A DNA stretch of 5,464 nucleotides from the NCBI GenBank assembly GCA_002470165.1, contig DKNF01000180.1:1-5464 (forward strand), written 5' to 3'. Position numbers and translations under genes: made by a program. Positions 1 to 5,464 of the stretch are shown in pieces (positions within the stretch are counted from its first letter, which is position 1; each line of letters starts with the position of its first letter). Origin of the DNA: Betaproteobacteria bacterium UBA7395. GTDB lineage: Bacteria > Pseudomonadota > Gammaproteobacteria > Burkholderiales > Rhodocyclaceae. The notes beneath the pieces are model-generated. The model made no database searches. It saw only the letters and a program-made list of their open reading frames with translations, and was not told where the DNA came from.

Positions 1-479
1 GGCTGCCGCCCAACGACAGCCAGCGGATCCAGCGGGCGCTGGAGGTCTGTCTGGCAGGCGGCCGGCCGATGTCCGCGGTGCTGGCCGAGAGCGAACAACA
101 GAAACCGGACTGGAATTTCCTGCAACTGGCCTTGTTGCCGTCGGACCGTGCCGTGCTGCACGAACGCATCGCCCGCCGCTTCGACGAAATGCTGCTCGCC
201 GGCCTGGACGAAGAAGTGGCGATGCTGCGGCAGAAATACCGGCTCACCCCCGAACTGCCGGCGATGCGCTGCGTCGGTTACCGTCAGGTCTGGGAGGCCC
301 AGGACGGCCTGATTCCGCGCCAAGAAATGCGCGACCGCGGCGTCTTCGCCACCCGGCAACTGGCCAAGCGCCAGATTACCTGGCTGGGCAATTCCTTTGC
401 CGCCGAGACTTTCGACTGCATCGACGCCGGATTAAGCGAACGCGTCAGCCAGCGCGTCGCCCGTTTCCTCAACGCCTGA
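1..479 (+). CDS. miaA: tRNA dimethylallyltransferase MiaA, C-terminal half (5' end outside window)
   Basis: MiaA transfers a dimethylallyl group from DMAPP to N6 of A37 in tRNAs that read codons starting with U, the first step toward ms2i6A; it acts in the cytosol. The first complete codon is at position 3, and 158 codons remain before the TGA at 477-479, about half of the usual ~310-320 aa. The fragment opens with PNDSQRIQRALEV, the family's (H)PND-x-QR-x-x-RALEV segment, with Pro where His is common. It continues through the helical region (RRFDEMLLAGLDEEV), the signature MRCVGYRQVWE and the near-C-terminal TRQLAKRQITWL, all typical of MiaA. The P-loop and the substrate-binding N-terminal half lie off the left edge. 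The in-frame ATG at 69 is internal to the conserved region and is not the start. The last 11 nt overlap the 3' end of the convergent response regulator gene. Identification is firm from motif order; nothing in the fragment looks broken. Confidence 0.96.
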   Translation, partial: LPPNDSQRIQRALEVCLAGGRPMSAVLAESEQQKPDWNFLQLALLPSDRAVLHERIARRFDEMLLAGLDEEVAMLRQKYRLTPELPAMRCVGYRQVWEAQDGLIPRQEMRDRGVFATRQLAKRQITWLGNSFAAETFDCIDAGLSERVSQRVARFLNA

Positions 480-1596
480 GCACCTGCTCCAGGCTTTGCG
501 CCAGTTCCTGCAACTGGCCGATGGTCTGCAGGCTGGCATCCTGGCTGGCGACCATGCGCTGCATGTAATCCGCCGCCAGCGTGGTCATCGACTCCTCCTG
601 GCTCTCGGTGAGTCCCAGCGACATCATCGAACGGCCCAGGGCTTCCTGGAATTCGATCATGATCTCGGTGAGTTCCATCGAATTGCGGCGGTAGCTGGCC
701 TGCACCGAATCGAGCGTTGACTGCACCCGCGGCAAGGCTGCCTCGATGCCGGCCCGCCGGTGGCGCGCCAGTTCCTCGGCCTCGATCGCACGCATCCGGG
801 CGTCGGCGCCTTCAGCCAGCAAGGCACCGTTGTCGCGGATACGACCGCAGCGGTCCGGATCGTCCAGCGGCATGTTGTTGACCAGCAAGGTGACGTGCCC
901 GTAATTGAACACGCAGCGCGTCTTGAACTGGAAAATCCGCCCGGAATGCCGGACATGGTTGAGCACCGAAACTTCCAGCGGCAGATCGCAACCGTTCTCG
1001 CTGTACGACCGGGCCCGGTCGTCCATGCGCAGCTGGACGGCGGCATTCAGTTCATACTGGCGCATGCTGTCGATCAAGGCCGCCGCCAGTTCTTCCGAAC
1101 TGCCGCAGGAGAAGGACTTGCTCAGGAACTGCAGGACGACACCCAGTTCGCCCATGCTGACCATCGCCGACATCGCCGTGCGCTGCGCATAACCGGCCTG
1201 CTCGTGCAGGTTGCGTTTCTCGCCGAGGATGCGTGCCGCCACCTTGACCTTGCGCAGGAGCTCGTCCGGGTCGAAGGGCTTGGTAATGAAATCTTCTCCG
1301 CCGGCTTCGTAGCATTGCAGGCGCGTGTCGATATCGTCGCTGGAAGAAACGAACAGGATGGGAATGTCCTGCGTATCCCAATCCTCCTTCAGACGCTGGC
1401 AGACCTCGAAACCGCTGATGCCCGGCAGGGTCAGGTCGAGGATGACGATATCCGGCTTGCACTCGGCGATCCGCGCCAGGCAATCCTCGCCCGAACCGAA
1501 GAATTCCCGGTCGAAATCCGCCTCGAGCACGGCGCCGAGCACGTCCAGCAGAATCGGATCGTCGTCGACAATGAAAACCTTGAGTTTGTTATCCAT
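469..1596 (-). CDS. Response regulator: N-terminal receiver domain plus uncharacterised C-terminal output region
   Basis: This 375-aa protein starts at ATG 1596, chosen because a GGGGGAG ribosome binding site lies 5 nt upstream and the receiver fold begins at once (KVFIVDDDP). The frame stays open for another 148 codons upstream, but that stretch is only the shadow of the membrane protein gene. Residues 1-125 form a complete CheY-like receiver: acidic pair D11/D12, phosphoacceptor D54 in VILDLTLPG, Ser84 in LFVSSSD, and K106 in the KPF motif. Residues about 150-270 are a mixed alpha/beta segment with a conserved-looking core (FNYGHVTLLVNNMPLDDP at 230-247, then RDNGALLAEGADAR), possibly GAF-like. 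Residues about 270-375 are mostly helical and probably coiled coil. I see no winged helix, HTH, GGDEF, EAL, HD-GYP or kinase motif, so the output is unknown; protein-protein or ligand-binding output is possible. It is the last gene of the minus-strand block, and no partner histidine kinase is in the window. Confidence 0.9.
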   Translation of the reverse strand: MDNKLKVFIVDDDPILLDVLGAVLEADFDREFFGSGEDCLARIAECKPDIVILDLTLPGISGFEVCQRLKEDWDTQDIPILFVSSSDDIDTRLQCYEAGGEDFITKPFDPDELLRKVKVAARILGEKRNLHEQAGYAQRTAMSAMVSMGELGVVLQFLSKSFSCGSSEELAAALIDSMRQYELNAAVQLRMDDRARSYSENGCDLPLEVSVLNHVRHSGRIFQFKTRCVFNYGHVTLLVNNMPLDDPDRCGRIRDNGALLAEGADARMRAIEAEELARHRRAGIEAALPRVQSTLDSVQASYRRNSMELTEIMIEFQEALGRSMMSLGLTESQEESMTTLAADYMQRMVASQDASLQTIGQLQELAQSLEQVLRR

Positions 1597-1601
1597 TTTT
1601 T

Positions 1602-1608
1602 CTCCCCC
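1602..1608 (-). promoter_or_regulatory. Ribosome binding site of the response regulator gene
   Basis: The minus strand reads GGGGGAG followed by five A residues and then ATG at 1596. This is the strongest Shine-Dalgarno-like site in the window. It fixes the response regulator start against the much longer open frame that runs back into the upstream gene. It lies within the 23-nt gap, so the gene can be translated independently of its upstream neighbour. Confidence 0.75.
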
Positions 1609-1619
1609 TTTATCCCGAT

Positions 1620-2201
1620 TCAGCGCATACCGATCCACAACCCCCCGATCAGCACGACAACCACCACCGCCCAGCCCAGCCGGTCGATATAACGATGCAG
1701 TGCTTCCTCCATCCGAGCTCCTCCCCAGGCCATCAGGCCGGCAACCAGGAAGAAGCGCAAGCCGCGACCGACGATGGAGGCCAGCGTAAACGGCAACAGC
1801 GCCATCGACAAGGCCCCGGCGGCGATGGTGAATACCTTGTAGGGAATGGGCGAGAAGCCGGCGACGAAAACTGCCCAGAATCCCCATTTCCCGAACCAGT
1901 CGACCGCCGTCTGATAAGCCGGCCAGTAGCGGCTCTCTTGCAGCCAGGGCAGGATCGCATCGAGGGCAAAGTAACCGATCAGATAACCGGCCAGACCGCC
2001 GAGTACCGACGTCACCGTGGTGAGCAGCGCCAGCCACCACCAGCGCGGCGGATTGGCGAGCGCCATCGGCGCCAGCATGACATCGGGCGGCACCGGGAAA
2101 AAGGACGATTCGGCAAAGCTCAGACCGCCCAGATACCAGGGTGCATGCGGATGACGCGACCAGTCCATGGCCCTGCGATAGAGGGGAGAAAAGAGTTTCA
2201 T
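1620..2201 (-). CDS. YqaA/DedA-like (VTT/SNARE-associated) inner-membrane protein
   Basis: This is a 193-aa hydrophobic protein. Several features point to the DedA/VTT superfamily, YqaA-like branch: a re-entrant-type segment FAESSFFPVPPDVMLAP (29-45), which resembles the acidic-Pro-x-Pro-acidic region of DedA proteins (E31, P36, P38, D40); the glycine-rich helix GGLAGYLIGYFAL (68-80); the segment GFSPIPYKVFTIAAGA (115-130); the arginine-containing helix IVGRGLRFFLVAG (143-155); and a C-terminal membrane helix (about 176-191). The family is linked to lipid translocation and to maintaining the proton motive force, but no exact substrate can be read here. The start is the ATG at 2201, which shares its A with the TGA of the pump gene (TGATG). 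A TTG one codon upstream also keeps the frame open but is less likely. It sits between the efflux pump and the response regulator and is probably co-translated with the pump. Confidence 0.85.
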   Translation of the reverse strand: MKLFSPLYRRAMDWSRHPHAPWYLGGLSFAESSFFPVPPDVMLAPMALANPPRWWWLALLTTVTSVLGGLAGYLIGYFALDAILPWLQESRYWPAYQTAVDWFGKWGFWAVFVAGFSPIPYKVFTIAAGALSMALLPFTLASIVGRGLRFFLVAGLMAWGGARMEEALHRYIDRLGWAVVVVVLIGGLWIGMR

Positions 2202-2203
2202 CA
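2199..2203 (-). promoter_or_regulatory. TGATG stop-start junction between pump and YqaA-like gene
   Basis: On the minus strand the pump's TGA (2203-2201) shares its last base with the ATG of the membrane protein (2201-2199). Only a weak purine run (GAAGAA) precedes it, inside the pump's last codons. Re-initiation by ribosomes finishing the pump is therefore the likely way the downstream gene is translated. Confidence 0.7.
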
Positions 2204-5200
2204 ATGCGTTTCTTCGGAAAGCGGAGTTTCAGCAGGATGCGACTGGATCCGGGTGGCCAGCAGGGTATAGACCGCCGGCACCACGAACAGCGTCAGGAAG
2301 GTACCGAGCAGCAGGCCGCCGACGATGACCCAGCCGATCTGCTGGCGCGATTCGGCACCGGCACCGGTCGCCAGCGCCAGCGGCACGGCGCCCAGGACCA
2401 TCGCACCGGTGGTCATCAGGATCGGACGCAGGCGCAGTTCGGCCGCCTCGATCACCGCTTCGCGCAGTTCCCGGCCCTTTTCCTGCAACTGGTTGGCGAA
2501 TTCGACGATCAGGATGCCGTGCTTGGTGATCAGGCCGACCAGTGTGACTAGGCCGATCTGGCTGTAAACATTGAGCGTTCCGTCGGTCGCCCAGAGCGCA
2601 AACAGCGCGCCGGCCATCGACAGCGGCACGGTCAGCATGATGATCAGCGGATCGCGGAAACTCTCGAACTGCGCCGCCAGCACCAGGTAGATGAAGGCCA
2701 GCGCCAGCACGAAGGTAATTGCCAGCGACGCCGACGACTGCCGGAACTCGCGCGTCTGCCCGTTGTAATCGACGGCGTAACCCGGCTTGAGCAACTGCCC
2801 GGCGACGCCGTCCATGTAGGTCAGCGCCTCGCCCATGGTGTAGCCCGGCGCCAGGTTGGCGGTGATGGTCACCGCCCGGCGCTGACCAAAGTGGTTGAGC
2901 TCGCGCGGGGCCACGGTCTCCTGGACGTCGAGCAGGTTGTCGAGCGAGATCATGCCGCCATCACTGCCGCGCACGTAGATGTCGCGGATGTCGTCGGGCG
3001 ACTGGCGGTCGCTGTCGGCGACCTGGACGATCACGTCGTACTGCTCGCCGTCGCGCTTGAAACGGGTCACCTGGCGGCCGCCGAGGAAGGTTTCCAGCGT
3101 CCGGCCGATGGTCTCGACCGGTACGCCGACGTCGGCCGCCTTGTCGCGCCGCACCACCACCGACAACTCCGGCTTGTTCAGCTTGAGGTCGGTATCGACG
3201 TTGGTCAGCCCCGGATTCTTCGCCAGTTCGCCGAGGAATTGCTGGGTCACCTGCTGCAGTTCCTCATAAGGCGCCGAGGTGACGATGACGAAATTGATCG
3301 GCCGCTCGCGCGGACTCTGGCCGAGCGACGGCGGCGTCACCGGGAAAGCCATGACGCCGGGCACGGCGGCAAACTTGGGGAACAGTTCCTTGGCGATGTC
3401 GGACGAACTGCGCGAGCGCTCGCTCCAGTCGCTCAGGCCGACGAAGGAAATGCCCTGGTTCACGGTCGGGTTGCCGGAAACGACGAAATAGCGCTCGATA
3501 TCCCGGGTCTGGCTGTAGATGTTTTCCAGTTGCTGCGCGTACTTCTCGGTGTAGTCCAGCGTGGCGCCATCCGGCCCGTTGAACACGCCGATGATCACGC
3601 CGCGATCCTCGATCGGCGCCAGTTCGGATTTCAGCGCCTTGAGCAGGACGCCGCAGGCGACGGCGACGGCGACGAAAGCGACGAAGACGATCCAGCGATG
3701 GGCCAGCGCCTGCGTCAGCACGCGACGATAGCCGGCGTTGAGCCAGTTGAGAAAGGACTCGATCAGCATGAAGCCCTTCGAATGCTTTTCCTCGTGCTTG
3801 AGCAGTACCGAGCACATCATCGGCGACAACGTCAGCGCAACAAAACCGGACACCAGCACGGCGCCGGCCAGGGTCAGGGCGAACTCGATGAACAGCTTGC
3901 CGGTGCGCCCGGTCATGAACGCGACCGGCGCGTACACGGCGGCCAGCGTCAGCGTCATCGCGACCACGGCAAAGCCGATTTCCTTCGCCCCCTTGAACGC
4001 TGCCTCGCGCCGTGGCATGCCTTCCTCGATGTGGCGGTAGATGTTCTCCAGCATCACGATGGCGTCGTCGACGACCAGGCCGATGGCCAGCACCAGCGCC
4101 AGCAGCGTCAGCGTGTTGATGGTGAAGCCAAGCACGAACATGATGGCGAAGGCGCCGATCAGCGAGACCGGGATGGTGACCAGCGGAATCAGCGTCGCCC
4201 GCAGGTTGCGCAGGAAGAAGAAGATGATCGCCAGCACCAGCACGATGGCCTCGCCGATGGTGGTGAACACCGACTTGATCGAGCGGTCGATGAACACCGA
4301 CGAATCGTAGGAAATATCGACGCGCATGCCCTCGGGCAACTCTTCGGTGATGCGCGGCAGTTCGGCGCGCAGGGCTTTCGACAGTTCGAGCGGGTTGGCC
4401 GTGGCCTGCTTGATCACGCCCAGCGACACCGCCGAGCGCCCCTTGAAACGTACCGAAGTCCGTTCGGCGGCGGCGCCGATCTCGACCCGCGCGACATCGC
4501 CGATGCGCACCGGGTAACCATCGACATTGCGCAGGATGACCGCGCTGAATTCCTCCGGCGTGCGCAGGTCGGTGGTCGACACCACGGAAAATTCGCGCTC
4601 GACGCTCTCGATGCGCCCGGCCGGTACTTCGACGTTCTGCCGGCGCAAGGCATCCTCGACATCGGCCGGCGTCAGGCCGTAGGCCGCCAGCCGCTGCTTG
4701 TCCAGCCAGATGCGCATGGCGAACTTGCGCTCGCCGAACACGCGCACGTCGGCGGCACCGGTCAGCGTCTGCAACCTGGGCTTGACGATGCGGTTGGCGA
4801 CGTCGGTCACTTCCAGCGGCGTATGTTTCTCGGACGAGAAGGCCAGCCAGATGATCGGGTTGGCGTCGGCCTCGACCTTGGCGATGACCGGCTCGTCGAC
4901 TTCGTCGGGCAGGCGGTTACGCACTCGCGAAACGCGGTCGCGGACGTCGGCAGCGGCCGAATCCGGCTCGCGTTCGAGCTTGAAGCGCACCGAAATCTGG
5001 CTGCGTTCGGCCCGCGAGATCGAGGTGATCACCTCGACGCCCTCGATGCCGGCCAGCGAATCCTCAAGCGGCTTGGTCACCTGCGACTCGATGATGTCGG
5101 CCGAGGCGCCGCGGTAATCGCTGGTCACCGTGACCACCGGCTCGTCGATCTTCGGGTACTCACGCACTGACAGGCGATCGTAGGAAACGATACCGATCAG

Positions 5201-5266
5201 CATCACGACCAGCGACAGCACGGTCGCGAAGACCGGCCGTTCGATGCAGATTTCCGAAATTCTCAT
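2201..5266 (-). CDS. RND (HAE-1, AcrB-like) multidrug efflux transporter, inner-membrane permease
   Basis: This is a proton-driven exporter of the AcrB/MexB superfamily. It normally acts as a trimer with a periplasmic adaptor and an outer-membrane channel. At 1021 aa it is full length (family about 1020-1050). It starts MRISEICIERPVFA with TM1 at about 12-29, followed by a first large periplasmic loop (about 30-335), TM2-TM6 (about 337-486), TM7 (about 525-543), a second periplasmic loop (about 545-847), and TM8-TM12 (about 848-1003). The proton relay is intact: D400/D401 in TM4 (GLVVDDAIVMLEN), K915 in TM10 (GLITKHGILIVEF), and R945 and T952 in TM11 (RLRPILMTT), aligning with AcrB D407/D408, K940, R971 and T978. 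The HAE-1 segment FFFLRNLRATLIP is also present. The ATG overlaps the stop of the upstream ORF as ATGA, with AGGG 6 nt upstream. Substrates cannot be predicted from sequence alone. The adaptor expected just upstream is not recognisable in the window. Confidence 0.95.
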   Translation of the reverse strand: MRISEICIERPVFATVLSLVVMLIGIVSYDRLSVREYPKIDEPVVTVTSDYRGASADIIESQVTKPLEDSLAGIEGVEVITSISRAERSQISVRFKLEREPDSAAADVRDRVSRVRNRLPDEVDEPVIAKVEADANPIIWLAFSSEKHTPLEVTDVANRIVKPRLQTLTGAADVRVFGERKFAMRIWLDKQRLAAYGLTPADVEDALRRQNVEVPAGRIESVEREFSVVSTTDLRTPEEFSAVILRNVDGYPVRIGDVARVEIGAAAERTSVRFKGRSAVSLGVIKQATANPLELSKALRAELPRITEELPEGMRVDISYDSSVFIDRSIKSVFTTIGEAIVLVLAIIFFFLRNLRATLIPLVTIPVSLIGAFAIMFVLGFTINTLTLLALVLAIGLVVDDAIVMLENIYRHIEEGMPRREAAFKGAKEIGFAVVAMTLTLAAVYAPVAFMTGRTGKLFIEFALTLAGAVLVSGFVALTLSPMMCSVLLKHEEKHSKGFMLIESFLNWLNAGYRRVLTQALAHRWIVFVAFVAVAVACGVLLKALKSELAPIEDRGVIIGVFNGPDGATLDYTEKYAQQLENIYSQTRDIERYFVVSGNPTVNQGISFVGLSDWSERSRSSSDIAKELFPKFAAVPGVMAFPVTPPSLGQSPRERPINFVIVTSAPYEELQQVTQQFLGELAKNPGLTNVDTDLKLNKPELSVVVRRDKAADVGVPVETIGRTLETFLGGRQVTRFKRDGEQYDVIVQVADSDRQSPDDIRDIYVRGSDGGMISLDNLLDVQETVAPRELNHFGQRRAVTITANLAPGYTMGEALTYMDGVAGQLLKPGYAVDYNGQTREFRQSSASLAITFVLALAFIYLVLAAQFESFRDPLIIMLTVPLSMAGALFALWATDGTLNVYSQIGLVTLVGLITKHGILIVEFANQLQEKGRELREAVIEAAELRLRPILMTTGAMVLGAVPLALATGAGAESRQQIGWVIVGGLLLGTFLTLFVVPAVYTLLATRIQSHPAETPLSEETH
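5263..5266 (-). promoter_or_regulatory. ATGA overlap coupling the upstream ORF to the pump
   Basis: On the minus strand, ATGA carries both the pump's start codon and the TGA of the ORF to its right. This is the arrangement usual for an adaptor gene followed by its RND permease, which implies that the last codons upstream were once those of an adaptor. Confidence 0.75.
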
Positions 5267-5464
5267 GGCTTGCCCTGGGCGCCGTCAGCCGGCTTCGCCC
5301 CCGGCACCGTCACCGGCCAGCCGGCGCTCATCACGGCCAGCCGAGCGATGTTCGCGCCCTGCTCGCCCGTCTGCGTCACGCAACCGAGAATCACGTCCTC
5401 GACCGCCTCGGGGTCCACATCGGCGCGCTCGACGACGGCGTTCAGCACCCGCGCGGCCAGCGTC
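5263..5464 (-). CDS. Thiolase (acetyl-CoA acyltransferase) N-terminal fragment with a foreign C-terminal tail; partial, probably chimeric
   Basis: The frame is open from the window edge (first full codon at 5463) to TGA 5265-5263, 66 codons. The first 55 or so residues match the thiolase N-terminal domain from roughly residue 25 onward: a helix AARVLNAVVERADVDP, then VEDVILGCVTQTGEQ, GANIARLAVMSAGWP and VTVPG. In thiolases that VPG is followed at once by T-x-D/N-R-x-C with the nucleophilic cysteine. Here it is followed by AKPADGAQGKP and a stop. The remaining ~300 residues, with all catalytic residues, are absent, so this cannot be an active thiolase. The tail is low-complexity Ala/Pro/Lys and, with the ATGA overlap, is what an RND periplasmic adaptor's C-terminus would look like. 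GC is 86/120 (72%) at 5341-5460 by hand count versus 112/180 (62%) in the pump's 5' end. Either a recombination or a misassembly would explain it. The GTG at 5448 is internal, not a convincing start. Confidence 0.7.
   Translation of the reverse strand, partial: TLAARVLNAVVERADVDPEAVEDVILGCVTQTGEQGANIARLAVMSAGWPVTVPGAKPADGAQGKP
5273..5276 (-). promoter_or_regulatory. Ribosome binding site of the pump gene
   Basis: The minus strand reads AGGG, six bases, then ATG at 5266. It is a short Shine-Dalgarno-like match, but spacing is good and it lies within the end of the upstream ORF, as expected for coupled genes. Confidence 0.55.

Noticed and set aside
474..497. Imperfect hairpin on the plus strand just after miaA (GCCTGAG / CTCCAGGC, 6-nt loop, one bulge) followed by TTT
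   Set aside because: The stem is short and bulged, only three T residues follow, and the sequence is also coding for the regulator's C-terminus. Too weak to call a terminator.
1597..1619. Possible promoter between the YqaA-like gene and the response regulator
   Set aside because: The 23-nt gap holds the ribosome binding site and little else, and I see no convincing -35/-10 pair.
760..1692. Plus-strand open frame of 310 codons opposite the response regulator and the end of the YqaA-like gene
   Set aside because: It spans two genuine minus-strand genes, has no family motif, and its composition matches an antisense shadow.
1597..2040. Open extension of 148 codons in front of the response regulator, giving a possible 523-aa product
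   Set aside because: It lies entirely in another frame of the YqaA-like gene, is Arg/Gly/Leu-rich low-quality sequence with no domain, and the ATG at 1596 has a strong ribosome binding site and begins exactly at the receiver fold.
2891..5170. Very long plus-strand open frame (759 codons) opposite the RND pump
   Set aside because: The opposite strand encodes an intact, well-conserved RND permease. The plus-strand product is His/Asp/Arg/Gln-rich and looks like the usual antisense shadow of a GC-rich gene, with no recognisable motif.
1..5464. tRNA, rRNA, CRISPR arrays, insertion sequences or defence-type systems
   Set aside because: Coding sequence fills the window apart from 23 nt. I saw no spaced direct repeats, transposase motifs, terminal inverted repeats or RNA gene signatures.

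Overview
The window is almost fully coding, with long open frames and roughly 62-64% GC in the parts I counted. The protein sequences look proteobacterial. A betaproteobacterium, perhaps of the Rhodocyclales type, fits best, but this is an inference from protein character and codon use, not from a marker gene.

Layout. Positions 1-479 (+) hold the 3' half of miaA, the tRNA A37 dimethylallyltransferase gene. Everything else lies on the minus strand and reads leftward as one tight block. It runs from a partial ORF at the right edge (5464-5263), to an RND/HAE-1 inner-membrane efflux pump of 1021 aa (5266-2201), to a YqaA/DedA-like membrane protein of 193 aa (2201-1620), to a 375-aa receiver-domain response regulator (1596-469). 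The junctions are ATGA (4-nt overlap), TGATG (1-nt overlap) and a 23-nt gap with a strong ribosome binding site, so a single polycistronic transcript with translational coupling is likely. The response regulator gene then runs tail to tail into miaA with an 11-bp overlap. No intergenic space exceeds 23 nt. The operon promoter must therefore lie to the right of the window or inside a gene.

How the genes may work together. The pump is a proton-driven exporter that needs a periplasmic adaptor and an outer-membrane channel, and the adaptor gene is normally directly upstream. The DedA-like protein belongs to a superfamily tied to lipid scrambling or transport and membrane energetics. The response regulator has a receiver domain followed by an output region of about 250 aa with no recognisable DNA-binding or enzymatic domain. 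A role in controlling or sensing the state of this envelope module is only an inference.

The most unusual part is the right edge. The ORF coupled to the pump start, where the adaptor's C-terminus is expected, instead encodes the N-terminal part of a thiolase (acetyl-CoA acyltransferase). It breaks off just before the catalytic-cysteine region and ends in an adaptor-like Ala/Pro/Lys tail. This is either a true recombination junction that destroyed both genes or a chimeric assembly join.
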